From NCBI RefSeq assembly GCF_002157145.1, contig NZ_CP021361.1, positions 1,240,001 through 1,304,000 on the forward strand: a stretch of 64,000 nucleotides of DNA. Reading direction: 5' to 3'. A program made the position numbers and the translations under genes. The notes under the pieces were generated by a model, which saw nothing but the letters and a program-made list of their open reading frames with translations, did not search any database and was not told the DNA's origin. Positions 43,482 to 53,888 of the stretch are shown here, one piece after another (positions within the stretch are counted from its first letter, which is position 1; each line of letters starts with the position of its first letter). The DNA comes from Acidovorax carolinensis (lineage in GTDB: Bacteria; Pseudomonadota; Gammaproteobacteria; Burkholderiales; Burkholderiaceae_C).

Positions 43482-44828
43482 ATGAATAAATTGCAGTCGG
43501 TGGGCTTGAAATCAGGCGCGGCGGTATTACGTCCATGCGTTTTGGCGGTGATTGCCGCCGTGGCTGGCACGCTGGCCCCGGTGTCCGCCAGCGGGGCACA
43601 GGCCACCGCACCCAGCGCTGCCGTGTCGCAGGCCAAGCCGGTGAAGCTGGCTTTGATCGAAAGCCTGTCGGGGCCTTTCGCCAACACGGGCGAGGCGGTT
43701 TTTCGCAACGTCTTCTGGGCCATAGAGCGCGTGAATGCGCGCGGCGGCGTGCGCCTGCCCGCAGCCGCCGGCGGTGCGCGCCCGCTGGCGCTGGAGCGCT
43801 ACGACAGCAAGGGCCAGAACGAAGAGGCCCTGTCGGCCCTGCGCGCGGCCATCGACGATGGCGCGCAGGTCATCCTGCAGGGCAATTCGTCGGCCACGGC
43901 GGCGGTGCTGATCGACGCCATCAACAAGCACAACGAGCGCGAGCCGGGCAAGCGCGTGCTGTTTCTCAACTACTCGGCGGTGGACCCCATCCTCACCAAC
44001 GAGAAATGCAGCTTCTGGCATTTCCGCTTTGATGCCCATGCCGACATGCGCATGGCCGCGCTCATGGAAGTGGTGCGTGAGGACAAGGCGCTCAAAAGCG
44101 TGTACCTCATCGGCCAGGACTACAGCTTTGGCCAGGCCGTGCTGCGCGAGGCCAAACGCCAGCTGGCCGCGCAGCGCCCCGATGTGGCCGTGGTGGGCGA
44201 CGAGCTGCACCCCGTGGGCCGCGTGAAGGACTTCGCACCCTATGCCGTCAAGATCAAGGCCAGCGGCGCGCAGGCCGTCGTCACTGGCAACTGGGGCAAC
44301 GATCTCACGCTGCTGGTCAAGGCCGCGCGCGAAGTGGGCTTTGACGGCAGCTTCTACACCTTCTATGGCAACGCGCTGGGCGCTCCCGCCGCTTTGGGCG
44401 ATGCCGGCGTGGGCAAGGTGGTGGCCGTGGCCGACTGGCTGCCCAATGTGCCGGGCGCGCAAAGCGAGGCGTTCTACCAGTCGTTCCGCAGTCGATTCCC
44501 CAAGCCGGAGGATGACTATGTGCACATGCGCATGCAGCTCATGGTGGAGGCGCTGGCCCAGTCCATCGAGCGCGCGGGCAGCACCGACGTGGTGGCCGTG
44601 GCCCGGCAGATGGAAAAATCCAGCGTGCAGCTGGCCGGCCAGGGCGGCAGCATGCGCGCGGCCGACCACCAATTCCAGCAGGCCCTGGCCGTGGGCGTGA
44701 TGGACAAAAAGGGCGCACCCGGCGTGAAGTTCGACGTGGAAGGCTCGGGCTACGGCTTTCGCGTGGTGCGGCAGATTGCCGCGGCCAAAGCGCAGCAGCC
44801 GCACAGCTGCACCATGCAGCGGTTTTGA
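43482..44828 (+). CDS. Leu/Ile/Val-type periplasmic binding protein
   Basis: Periplasmic ABC-transport or sensory binding protein, 448 residues. The signal peptide covers about the first 40 residues (LRPCVLAVIAAVAGTLAPVSASG). The mature fold starts KPVKLALIESLSGPFANTGEAVFRNV. Later marks are GAQVILQGNSSATAAVLIDAIN, LIGQDYSFGQAVLREAKRQL, and VTGNWGNDLTLLVKAAREVGFDGSFYTFY. Relatives accompany branched-chain amino acid, aromatic or urea importers. No permease or ATPase is adjacent, so the partner lies elsewhere. AAGGA precedes the start. Confidence 0.9.
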   Translation: MNKLQSVGLKSGAAVLRPCVLAVIAAVAGTLAPVSASGAQATAPSAAVSQAKPVKLALIESLSGPFANTGEAVFRNVFWAIERVNARGGVRLPAAAGGARPLALERYDSKGQNEEALSALRAAIDDGAQVILQGNSSATAAVLIDAINKHNEREPGKRVLFLNYSAVDPILTNEKCSFWHFRFDAHADMRMAALMEVVREDKALKSVYLIGQDYSFGQAVLREAKRQLAAQRPDVAVVGDELHPVGRVKDFAPYAVKIKASGAQAVVTGNWGNDLTLLVKAAREVGFDGSFYTFYGNALGAPAALGDAGVGKVVAVADWLPNVPGAQSEAFYQSFRSRFPKPEDDYVHMRMQLMVEALAQSIERAGSTDVVAVARQMEKSSVQLAGQGGSMRAADHQFQQALAVGVMDKKGAPGVKFDVEGSGYGFRVVRQIAAAKAQQPHSCTMQRF

Positions 44829-44909
44829 GCGCGTCAGCGCCGCAGCGCGGCGGGTGGGCGGCTGGCTGCTGCCGTACCGCTGCGCTGGTCGCAGCGTCGG
44901 CCCCAGCGC

Positions 44910-45676
44910 TCAGCGCCGAATCCGGTAGCCCGTCTTGAAGACCCACCACACCGCGGCCAGGCACGCCGCCATGAATGCCAGCGTCATGCCCACGCTCACG
45001 CCGATGTGCACGTCGGCTGCGCCGTAGAAGGCCCAGCGCAGGCCGCTGATGAGATAAACCACCGGGTTGAACAGCGAGACGGTCTGCCAAAACGGCGGCA
45101 GCATGCTGATGCTGTAGAACGCGCCGCCCAGAAACGTCAGCGGCGTGATGACCAGCAGCGGAATGATCTGCAGCTTCTGAAAGCTGTCGGCCCATAGGCC
45201 GATGAGAAACCCGAACAGGCAGAAGGTGATGGCCGTCAGCACGAGAAAACCGAGCATCCACACCGGGTGCGCGACCTCGTAAGGCACGAACACCCGCGCC
45301 GTCGCCAGGATCAGCGCACCGACGATCAGCGATTTGGTGGCCGCCGCGCCCACATAGCCCAGCAGCACCTCGACCCAGTTGACCGGTGCGCTCAGCAGCT
45401 CGTAGATGGTGCCCGACCACTTGGGCATGTAGATGCCAAAAGCCGAGTTGGAAATGCTCTCCGAGAGCAGCGACAGCATCAGCAGCCCCGGGATGATGTA
45501 AGCCCCATAGTCCACGCCCCCAATGTCGCCCATGCGCGAGCCAATGGCCGAGCCGAAAACGATGAAATACAGCGAGGTCGAGAGCACCGGCGCAATCAGG
45601 CTTTGCGCCCAGGTGCGAAAAGCGCGGTGCATCTCGAAGCGGTAAATGGCGCGCACGCCGTGCAGGTTCAAGCCCA

Positions 45677-45680
<4 letters not shown>
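44910..45680 (-). CDS. ABC-2 type transporter permease (YadH-like)
   Basis: Inner-membrane exporter permease of 256 residues with six helices. The N-terminal part reads [40 protein letters not shown]. The ABC-2 conserved centre is [42 protein letters not shown], with [32 protein letters not shown] later. It overlaps the ATPase stop by 4 bases, so the pair is cotranscribed. The substrate of the YadGH-like family is unknown. Confidence 0.93.
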
Positions 45681-46642
<962 letters not shown>

Positions 46643-46672
46643 GCGGTGTTTGCTTGAAAGTGGTGGGTCGGC

Positions 46673-47772
46673 TTAGCGTGCACGCGCTGCGGCTACCTCG
46701 CGCCCCAGTTCGATCACGGCCATGGCGTAGTAGCTTGACCAGTTGTAGCGCGTGATGGCATAAAAATTCTCGGTTCCGGCCACATAGCTCGGCGCGTCGC
46801 CGCCGTTTTGCAGCTCCACCAGCGCCAGCGGTCCGGTGTGCTGGGCGCCTGCGGCATCGAGCACGGCGCCCTTGGCTTGCATGCTGGCGGCGCTGAAGGT
46901 GGGCAGGATGTCGGGGCCAGCAACTCGTCAAGCTGCACGCGCGCGGGATCGGCGTCGAACTGCACGCTGTAGTGCGTGGGCATGCCCGGCTTCCAGCCAT
47001 GGGCGATGAAATAGTTGGCTACCGAGCCGATGGCGTCGGCGGGGCTTGTGAACAGGTCCACGCGGCCATCTCCGTCGAAATCGATGGCGTGGCGTACCCA
47101 GCTCGATGGCATGAATTGTCCCAGGCCCATGGCGCCGGCGTAGCTGCCGCGCGGCTCGAACGGATCAACATTGCTGCGGTGCGTGAGGCTCAGAAACTGC
47201 TCCAGCTCGCGCTTGAAAAACTCGGTGCGCTCGGCGGCGCGCGGGTGCGCGGCCGGAAAGTCAAAGGCCAGCGTGGCCAGCGCGTCCATCACCCGGAAGT
47301 TGCCCATCTGCTGGCCGTAGATGGTTTCCACGCCGATGATGCCCACGATGATTTCGGCGGGCACGCCAAATTCGCTTTCTGCGCGTGCCAGCGTTTCGGC
47401 GTTGTCCTGCCAAAAGCGCAGGCCCGCACGGATGCGCACCGGGTCGATGAAGCGGCTGCGGTACACCCGCCAGTTCTTGGCCGTGCCTTTGGGCGGCGGC
47501 AGCATGAGCTTGGGCACCTGGGGCAGAAAGCGGGCCTGGCCGATGGCCTGGCGCACCCATTCGTGGTCGAGGTTGCGGCGCTCGGCCAGGTCGTCGGCAA
47601 ACAGCAGCGCCTCGGGGCGCGTGGCGTAGGCGGGGCCGATGGGCGCGGCGGCGTTGCGCGATGGCGCGGCAGCCCGGGATTTTGCAGGTTTGTGGTGTTT
47701 TTGGGCCATTGCGCTTGCAGGTATTGCGCAAGCAGCTATCAATAAAATAGCGGTTGATACGGTTTTCAGCAT
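46673..47772 (-). pseudogene. mltB: MltB-like lytic murein transglycosylase, one frameshift
   Basis: Periplasmic lytic transglycosylase cutting peptidoglycan. The signal peptide MLKTVSTAILLIAACAIPASAMA is followed by FADDLAERRNLDHEWVRQAIGQA, PAEIIVGIIGVETIYGQQMGNFRVMDALATLAFDFP (catalytic Glu in GVETIYG), and SYAGAMGLGQFMPSSW. The frame breaks near 46913 after VQLDELLAP, where one C seems missing from a C run. The rest continues as MQAKGAVLDAAG ... YNWSSYYAMAVIELGREVA. Adding one base gives 367 codons. Residues of about 7-24, the heart of the signal peptide, are encoded by an atagct/agcgct repeat. It may be a sequence error; otherwise the protein loses its last quarter. Confidence 0.85.
47695..47762 (-). 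repeat. atagct/agcgct repeat forming the MltB signal peptide
   Basis: Minus strand CTATTTTATTGATAGCTGCT, GCGCAATACCTGCAAGCGCAATGGCC. It matches the nrtB copy over the same arms and the TGGCC end. Its coding frame reads TAILLIAACAIPASAMA. Confidence 0.75.
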
Positions 47773-47782
47773 GTCAATGGGC

Positions 47783-49843
47783 TCAACGGCGCGCGGTGGC
47801 GGCGGGCCAGGAAAGGGTTCGGAATTCGCGGCGCAGGGCGCCGAGCTGGTGGGCCGCGTTCTCGGGTTGCGCGGCATAGCGCCATTGCTCCAGCCGCAGC
47901 AGCCAGTCGGCAACGCCTTGCGCGGCGTCGCCAAATTGTGCCTGCACGCGGTGGGCCATGGCGCGCGGTGGCAGGGTGTCGGGCAGGGTCAATCCACTTT
48001 GGGCAAGGCGCTGGCGGGCGCGGGCCAGCAGGCGCAGCCAGGGGTCGTGCTGGCTGCGCTCCCACAGCGTCCAGCCGGCACCGCCCAGCGCGGCCAGCCC
48101 CACCAGCGCGCCCAGCGCAGTGACGAGGTCTTGCCAGCTGGGTGATTCAAACCCCAGCGCCTTCAATAGGTCGAGCTGGCGGCTTTGCGTGTAGTTCAAC
48201 ACCCACTGGTTCCAGCCGTTGTTCACCGCTTCCCACATGGCGCGCAGGTTTTGCGCCAGGCCGGGGCTCATCACGGTGCCCATGGCGGTGGCCAGCGCAC
48301 CGCGCGGGGCCTGCAGGCGCTCGAACGCACCGGTGCGCCCGGGGGCCACCGCGCTGGTGGGGTCCACGCGCACCCAGCCGCGCCCGGCCATCCACACTTC
48401 GGCCCAGGCGTGGGCGTCGCTCTGGCGCACGGTCCAGTAGCCGTCCACGGCGTTGCGCTCGCCGCCCTGGTAGCCGGTGACGATGCGCGCGGGAATGTCC
48501 ATGGCGCGCATCAGCACCACAAAGGCCGAGGCGATGTGCTCGCAAAAACCTTCTTTGCGGTCGAACCAGAATTCGTCGGCCGTGTGCTGGCCGTACACGC
48601 CGGGCTCCAGCGTGTAGCGGTAGCCGCCGGTGCGCAGGCGCGCCAGCGCGGCGCTGACCAGCGCGGGCGTGGCGTCAAGGGTTGGGTCGGGGGCGATGCG
48701 CGGGTCGCTGCGCAGCTCCTGGGCCAGGGCGAGCGTGCGCGGGTTGAAGCCTGGGGGCAGCTCGGTGTAGGCGCGCAGCGCGGGGGTGGCGGTGTCGGGC
48801 CCGTGGCGGAACTGCGGGTAGCTTGTTGCCTGGTAGCGCGTCACGTCGGTGATCGGGCGGCTGGTCAGCCACTGCAGGTCGTCCGTCATGAAGGTGCCCA
48901 TGCCGGCTACGCCGGGCTTGTCGCGCGCGGCGTCCAGCACCAGCAGCCAGGGGCGCTTGTGGGGCTCCAGCGTGACTTCGTAGCGCAGCGCCGGGCCTTG
49001 GACCCGAAGTTGCGCGGGGCTGTTGGGCCGCTCCAGCGCGCGGTTGCCCGCCCGGTACGACAAGGGGTGCCACTCGCTGCCATCAAAGGTGGCAAACACC
49101 GGCCCCCGAAAATACAGATCGCTCTGGGGTGGCGGGGCCCCGCCGGGGGTGTCGAAGCGCACGCGCAGCGCCACGCTGTCGTCCAGCGCCAGCTCGGCGA
49201 TGTTGCCCACCTTCATCACCCCCGACAGCCCGCTGCGCCCGGCCATGGTGTCGCTGGGCATGCCCCACAGTGGCGCCATGCGCGGAAACAGCAGGAACAG
49301 CGCCGCCATGATGGGCGCCCCCAGCAGCGCCATGGTGCCGGCCACGCGAAACGCGTGCGCCAACGGCGGGCGTCCCACCGGCATGTGGGCGTTGACCAGG
49401 GCCGTAAGCAGCCCCAACAGCGCCACCAGCATGGCCACGGCCGTGGGCAGCGATTGGGAGAAGAAGAAGTTGCTGAGCATCGTGAAGAAGCCCAGGAAGA
49501 ACACCACCATGGCGTCGCGCCGCGCACGCAGCTCCAGCGTCTTGAGCGCCAGCAGCATCACGATGAGCGTGACGCCGGCATCGCGTCCCAGAATGGTTTG
49601 GTGGGTGAACAGGGTGCCGGTCACGGCCAGCACCAGCAAACCGGCCACGGCCCAGCGCCCCGGCAGTGGCCGGCCCCTCCAGGCCAGCCAGCCGCGCCAC
49701 AGCAGCACGGCGCCGGCCATCAGGCTGGCCCACGCTGGCAGATGGGTGACCTGCGGGGCCACCACCCAGGCAATCACCAGCAGCAGGAACAGCGTGTCCC
49801 GCGTGTCGCGTGGCAGGGTGGCAAGGGTTTGGCGCAGGGTCAT
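47783..49843 (-). CDS. Transglutaminase-like membrane protein (TgpA family, DUF3488)
   Basis: Inner-membrane protein of 686 residues with seven or so N-terminal helices (first: LFLLLVIAWVVAPQVTHLPAWASLMAGAVLLW). A periplasmic transglutaminase-core domain contains WFDRKEGFCEHIASAFVVLMRAMDIPARIVTGYQGGE (catalytic Cys in GFCEH), the catalytic His in SDAHAWAEVW, and Asp in VRVDPTSAV. One more helix lies near the C terminus. It is the third gene of a moxR-DUF58-tgpA set widespread in proteobacteria, where TgpA is essential in Pseudomonas. Start MTLRQTLATLPRDTRD is the first Met of the frame near the leader. Confidence 0.92.
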   Translation of the reverse strand: MTLRQTLATLPRDTRDTLFLLLVIAWVVAPQVTHLPAWASLMAGAVLLWRGWLAWRGRPLPGRWAVAGLLVLAVTGTLFTHQTILGRDAGVTLIVMLLALKTLELRARRDAMVVFFLGFFTMLSNFFFSQSLPTAVAMLVALLGLLTALVNAHMPVGRPPLAHAFRVAGTMALLGAPIMAALFLLFPRMAPLWGMPSDTMAGRSGLSGVMKVGNIAELALDDSVALRVRFDTPGGAPPPQSDLYFRGPVFATFDGSEWHPLSYRAGNRALERPNSPAQLRVQGPALRYEVTLEPHKRPWLLVLDAARDKPGVAGMGTFMTDDLQWLTSRPITDVTRYQATSYPQFRHGPDTATPALRAYTELPPGFNPRTLALAQELRSDPRIAPDPTLDATPALVSAALARLRTGGYRYTLEPGVYGQHTADEFWFDRKEGFCEHIASAFVVLMRAMDIPARIVTGYQGGERNAVDGYWTVRQSDAHAWAEVWMAGRGWVRVDPTSAVAPGRTGAFERLQAPRGALATAMGTVMSPGLAQNLRAMWEAVNNGWNQWVLNYTQSRQLDLLKALGFESPSWQDLVTALGALVGLAALGGAGWTLWERSQHDPWLRLLARARQRLAQSGLTLPDTLPPRAMAHRVQAQFGDAAQGVADWLLRLEQWRYAAQPENAAHQLGALRREFRTLSWPAATARR

Positions 49844-49874
49844 GGGGCGAGGCGCAACGCCCGCGCACAGGGCG

Positions 49875-49940
49875 GACGATTGCTATTAAATGAAGAGCAA
49901 ATACCGCTTGATGGGTAAGCGCTACAGGCCATTTTTATGC
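49875..49940. repeat. atagct/agcgct repeat between tgpA and the DUF58 gene
   Basis: TTGCTATTAAATGAAGAGCAAATACCGCTTGATGGGTAAGCGCTACAGGCCATTTTTAT pattern: GCTTG/AAGCGC arms with a GATGGGT spacer and T-rich end. Confidence 0.7.
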
Positions 49941-49958
49941 ATATTATTAGAGTGGGGC

Positions 49959-51047
49959 TCAGCACAGCGCCAGGGCTTCGAGGCAGCGCTGGCGGTGGGC
50001 CGCGCCGGTGTCGGGGGGCAGTTCCAGCGCGGGCAGGCGCAGTCCATAGTCGATGCCCAGCCGGTCGGCCTGCAGCACCCAGGCCGTCAGGCGCGAGATG
50101 CGGGCTTCGTGGTCGGGCAGGGCGGCATGGGCCAGGTCCAGCCACAGCTCATGGCGCTGGGACTGCTGGGTGTCGCGGCTGACGAGGTCGTCCGTGCCGG
50201 TGGCCAGCGATTTGGCGGCCTTCTTCCAGACCACCAGCTTGAGCGGATCGCCCCGCCGGTAGGCACGCACGCCGTCGAATTCGCCAATGCCCTGGGTGCT
50301 GGCGCTGCCCGTGCCGCTGGCACGCGGCTCGCCGGGCGGCAGCGGCGGTGCGGGCGCCTCGGGGGCGGGGTACACCAGCACTTGCGCGGCGGGGCGCCAG
50401 TAGCTCCAGACACGGAAGGTGCCCAGCGGAAAGCGGGTTTCGGCCATTAGCGTGGGTACCCGGTGCAGGCCCCGGCGCTGGGGCCGGAACGCCACCTGCA
50501 CGCTGGCGCTGCCCTGCGCGGGCACATCGGTCAGCGCCCAGTCATGGCTGGCCTTGCCATGGCCGTGCACGGACAGCGCAATGGCGTGGCGCGGCGTGCG
50601 CCGGTCGCTGAAAAGCTGCACTTCAAACGCCGTGCTGCCGCCCAGAAAGTGGGGCTCGGGCGCTTTGAGGTGCAGCGTGATGCCGCGCAGCGTGGCGTGG
50701 CACACATGCATGCCCACCACCGCGCTACCCGCCAGCAAGAAGGTCAGCAGATAGCCCAGGTTGAGCTGGAAATTGATGGACGCAATGAGCAACACGAGCA
50801 GCGTCAATGCCAGCATCCAGCCGGCTCCGGTGGGCAGGATGTAGACATTGCGCTGCGTAAGCACCAGGGTGTCGGACAGCGGCAGGCGTGCCTCCCACCA
50901 GCGCTGAAAGCGTGCACGCGCCAGGGCCAGCGGATTCAGCCCGAACCCATGCGACGCTGCGGCGCCGCGTGCGGATGGCGTGGGTGCAAGTAGATCGGCA
51001 GCTGCGGCGGAGGCGCCGGACTTGGGCGGCATGGCTTGCTGCGTCAA
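49959..51047 (-). CDS. DUF58 domain-containing protein
   Basis: 362-residue membrane protein. Two close helices near residues 75-115 (TGAGWMLALTLLVLLIASINFQLNLGYLLTFLLAGSAVVGM) follow a short cytoplasmic start. The C-terminal DUF58 region has RASGTGSASTQGIGEFDGVRAYRRGDPLKLVVWKKAAKS, where the G-EFDGVR-YR-GD motif is the family hallmark. It resembles a VWA-type fold and is generally paired with MoxR ATPases. It starts inside the moxR stop (4-base overlap). Function is unknown; a chaperone or enzyme-maturation role is proposed for such pairs. Confidence 0.9.
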   Translation of the reverse strand: MTQQAMPPKSGASAAAADLLAPTPSARGAAASHGFGLNPLALARARFQRWWEARLPLSDTLVLTQRNVYILPTGAGWMLALTLLVLLIASINFQLNLGYLLTFLLAGSAVVGMHVCHATLRGITLHLKAPEPHFLGGSTAFEVQLFSDRRTPRHAIALSVHGHGKASHDWALTDVPAQGSASVQVAFRPQRRGLHRVPTLMAETRFPLGTFRVWSYWRPAAQVLVYPAPEAPAPPLPPGEPRASGTGSASTQGIGEFDGVRAYRRGDPLKLVVWKKAAKSLATGTDDLVSRDTQQSQRHELWLDLAHAALPDHEARISRLTAWVLQADRLGIDYGLRLPALELPPDTGAAHRQRCLEALALC

Positions 51048-51964
51048 GGCAGGGGCACCGACTCAGCCATCGCGCGCACCTGTTCCACGGCGCCGCGCCG
51101 CGCATCGCCCACGGGTACCAGGCGGTGGGCGATGGTCTGCGGCAGCACGGCCTGCACATCGTCGGGCGCCACATAGTCGCGCCCTTCGACAAGCGCCTGG
51201 GCCTTGGCGGCGCGCACCAGCGCGATGCCCGCGCGCGGCGACAGTCCCTGCAAGAACCAGCGGCCCGTGCGGGTGGCGGCAATCAGGTCCTGCACATAGT
51301 TGAGCAGCGGCTCGGCGGTGTGCACGGCCAGCACCTGGCGCTGCAGTTGCGCCAGCTCGTCCTGCGACAGCAGGGGTAGCAGGCCGTCGACCAGGTCGCG
51401 GCGGTCGCCACCGGCCAGCAACACGCGCTCGGCGGCGCGGTCGGGGTAGCCGATGGAGATCCGCATCAGGAAGCGGTCGAGCTGCGATTCGGGCAGCGCA
51501 AAGGTGCCCAGCTGGTCGTGCGGGTTCTGGGTGGCAATCACGAAAAACGGGTGGGGCAGGGCGCGGGTTTCGCCTTCCACCGACACCTGTTTTTCTTCCA
51601 TGGCTTCGAGCAGGGCGCTCTGGGTCTTGGGGCTGGCGCGGTTGATCTCATCGGCCAGCAGCACCTGGGCAAACACCGGGCCGGGGTGGAACACGAAGGC
51701 TTCCTTGCCGCGCTCGTACACCGACACGCCGGTGAGGTCGCTGGGCATGAGGTCGGCGGTGAACTGCACGCGCGAGAACTGCAGGCCAAACGTGCGCGCC
51801 AGCGCATGGGCCAGCGTGGTCTTGCCCACGCCCGGCACATCCTCGATGAGCAGATGGCCGCCCGCCAGCAGGCAGGCCACGCAGTCTTGTACCTGGGCGG
51901 TTTTGCCCACAATCACCGTGTTAAGCTGATCTAAAAGAGATTTGATTTTTGGCTGTGCATGCAT
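51044..51964 (-). CDS. MoxR-family AAA+ ATPase
   Basis: Cytoplasmic AAA+ ATPase of 306 residues, thought to act as a chaperone with VWA/DUF58 partners. Walker A is DVPGVGKTTLAHALA near residue 46 and Walker B is VLLADEINRASPKTQSALLEAMEE near residue 105. Sensor 1 lies in FFVIATQNPHDQLGTFALPESQLDRFLM. The lid contains GLSPRAGIALVRAAKAQALVEGRDYVAPDDV. It is first in the moxR-DUF58-tgpA operon and divergent from the deacetylase-family gene. Confidence 0.95.
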   Translation of the reverse strand: MHAQPKIKSLLDQLNTVIVGKTAQVQDCVACLLAGGHLLIEDVPGVGKTTLAHALARTFGLQFSRVQFTADLMPSDLTGVSVYERGKEAFVFHPGPVFAQVLLADEINRASPKTQSALLEAMEEKQVSVEGETRALPHPFFVIATQNPHDQLGTFALPESQLDRFLMRISIGYPDRAAERVLLAGGDRRDLVDGLLPLLSQDELAQLQRQVLAVHTAEPLLNYVQDLIAATRTGRWFLQGLSPRAGIALVRAAKAQALVEGRDYVAPDDVQAVLPQTIAHRLVPVGDARRGAVEQVRAMAESVPLP

Positions 51965-52005
51965 GGCGCCACGTTATCCGAAAAAAGAGACACGGGGATT
52001 TCACT

Positions 52006-52959
52006 GTGAGCAAGACAGGCTATTTCACCCATCCCGACTGCCGAAAGCACGAAATGGGGCCGGGGCATCCCGAATGCCCCGAGCGGCTGGACGCCATCGA
52101 AGACCGTCTGCTGATCACCGGCGTGGCCGATGCCCTGGAGCGATACGAGGCGCCCGAGGCCTCACTGGCCGACATCGAGCTGGCGCACAACCGGCTCCAT
52201 GTGGCGGCCATGCGCGGCCTGTCGGATCTGCTCAACGAAGAACTGCTGGCGGGTGGTCCCGCTTATTCGCAGATCGACACCGACACCTCGATCAACGCGC
52301 ACACCTGGAAGGCCTCGTTGCGCGCCGCCGGAGCGGCCCTGGCCGCCACCGACGCGGTGATGGCCGGCGAGATCACCAACGCGTTTTGCGCGGTGCGCCC
52401 GCCTGGTCACCATGCCTGCCATGACAAGGCCATGGGTTTTTGCTTTTTCAACAACGTCGCGGTGGCGGCCAAATATGCGCTGCAGCGCTACAACCTGCAG
52501 CGCGTGGCGGTGGTGGACTTCGACGTGCACCACGGCAACGGCACCGAAGACATCCTGGCGGGCGACCCGCGTGCGCTGATGGTGAGCATCTACCAGCACC
52601 CGTTCTACCCCTACAGCGGTGACCAGAATCCGGCGCCCAACATGGTGAACGTGCCTGTGCCGGCCTACACGCGCGGCATGGATATCCGCGAAATGATCGA
52701 GATGATGTGGATTCCGCGCCTGGAAGCCTTCAAGCCCGAGATGATCTTCATCAGTGCCGGCTTTGACGGCCACCGCGAGGACGACATGGGGCAGCTGGGT
52801 ATGGTGGAGGCCGACTACGCCTGGATCACCCACCGGATCATGGACATCGCCCGGCGCTATTCCAAGGGTCGCATCGTGTCGTGCCTGGAAGGGGGCTATG
52901 TGATGAGCGCCCTGGCGCGCAGCGTGGAAGCGCATGTGCGCGTGCTGGCGGATCTTTGA
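52006..52959 (+). CDS. Histone deacetylase family protein (AcuC/HDAC class II-like)
   Basis: Zinc amidohydrolase of the histone deacetylase superfamily, 317 residues, probably deacetylating small acylated amines or protein lysines. The N terminus is YFTHPDCRKHEMGPGHPECPERLDAI. The active site is seen in AVRPPGHHACHDKAMGFCFFNNVAVAA (His pair), VAVVDFDVHHGNGTEDI (metal Asp and His), and FISAGFDGHREDDMG (metal Asp). I chose the GTG at 52006, with GGGGAT upstream; an ATG at 51949 would overlap the divergent moxR. A GC-rich repeat follows the stop. Confidence 0.88.
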   Translation: MSKTGYFTHPDCRKHEMGPGHPECPERLDAIEDRLLITGVADALERYEAPEASLADIELAHNRLHVAAMRGLSDLLNEELLAGGPAYSQIDTDTSINAHTWKASLRAAGAALAATDAVMAGEITNAFCAVRPPGHHACHDKAMGFCFFNNVAVAAKYALQRYNLQRVAVVDFDVHHGNGTEDILAGDPRALMVSIYQHPFYPYSGDQNPAPNMVNVPVPAYTRGMDIREMIEMMWIPRLEAFKPEMIFISAGFDGHREDDMGQLGMVEADYAWITHRIMDIARRYSKGRIVSCLEGGYVMSALARSVEAHVRVLADL

Positions 52960-53050
52960 ACTCCCCCTGAGCCGCCTGCGGCGTCTTCCCCCTGAGGGGG
53001 ACGCCACCCGTGGCCTGGCAAAGCCAGTTCCACGGTGGCACTGGCCTGGA
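52960..53050. repeat. GC-rich intergenic repeat, copy C
   Basis: ACTCCCCCTGAGCCGCCTGC, a CCCCCTGAGGGGG hairpin, then CACCCGTGGCCTGGCAAAGCC and CCACGGTGGCACTGG. It starts at the preceding stop codon. Confidence 0.75.
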
Positions 53051-53099
53051 GATGCGCCGGTTTCGGCGGTCCTGGGTCGTGCGAAACACTGGAGAAAAA

Positions 53100-53888
53100 A
53101 TGACGAAGAATCCCAATGATCTGCTGCAGATCACCCGTGACACGCGTGGCGTGGTGACACTGACCCTGAACGACTCCGCCCGCTTCAATGCGCTGGGCTC
53201 AGAGATGCTGGCCGCGCTGCAGCAGGCGCTGGACGATGCGGGCCGCGACGAATCCGTGCGCGTGGTGGTATTGGCCGCAGCGGGCAAGGCGTTTTGTGCC
53301 GGTCACAACCTCAAGGACATGGCGGCCCACTCCGAGCTGGCCTGGTACCAGCAGCTCTTTACGCAGTGCAGCCGCGTGATGCTGAGCATCCACAGACTGC
53401 CGGTGCCGGTGATCGCCCGGGTGCAGGGCATGGCCACCGCGGCCGGTTGCCAGCTGGTCGCGCAGTGCGATCTGGCCGTGGCGGCGGACAACGCCAGCTT
53501 TGCCACCAGTGGCATCCATTACGGCCTTTTCTGTGCCACGCCCAGCGTGCCGCTGGTGCGCAACATGCCGGCCAAGCGCGCCATGGAAATGCTGCTCACC
53601 GGTGATTTCATCGACGCCCCCACGGCGCTGGCGCAGGGCCTGGTAAACCGCGTGGTGGCGCCCGATGCGCTGGATGCCGAGGTGGAGAAACTCGTGCAAT
53701 CCATTGTGCAAAAGCCCCGCGTGGCGGTGGCCATGGGCAAGGCGCTGGTCTACCAGCAGCGTGAGCTGGGCCTGGATGCGGCTTACCAGCTGGCTGGCCA
53801 GACCATGGCCGCCAACATGATGGACGCGGCAGCGCAAGAGGGCGCGCGGGCCTTTGCCGAGAAACGTTCTCCTTCGTGGAAGGCGTGA
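53100..53888 (+). CDS. Enoyl-CoA hydratase/isomerase family protein (ECHDC3-like)
   Basis: Crotonase-fold protein of 262 residues. ALGSEMLAALQQALDDAG and the oxyanion-hole segments GKAFCAGHNLKDMAAH and QGMATAAGCQLVAQCDLAVAADNASFATSGIHYGLFCATP are clear. The positions that hold the two catalytic Glu residues in true enoyl-CoA hydratases are not Glu here (GMATAAGCQL, GLFCATPSVPL), as in the ECHDC3 subgroup. Hydratase activity is therefore doubtful, and the reaction is unknown. GGAG precedes the start. The stop overlaps the MscS start by one base. Confidence 0.88.
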   Translation: MTKNPNDLLQITRDTRGVVTLTLNDSARFNALGSEMLAALQQALDDAGRDESVRVVVLAAAGKAFCAGHNLKDMAAHSELAWYQQLFTQCSRVMLSIHRLPVPVIARVQGMATAAGCQLVAQCDLAVAADNASFATSGIHYGLFCATPSVPLVRNMPAKRAMEMLLTGDFIDAPTALAQGLVNRVVAPDALDAEVEKLVQSIVQKPRVAVAMGKALVYQQRELGLDAAYQLAGQTMAANMMDAAAQEGARAFAEKRSPSWKA

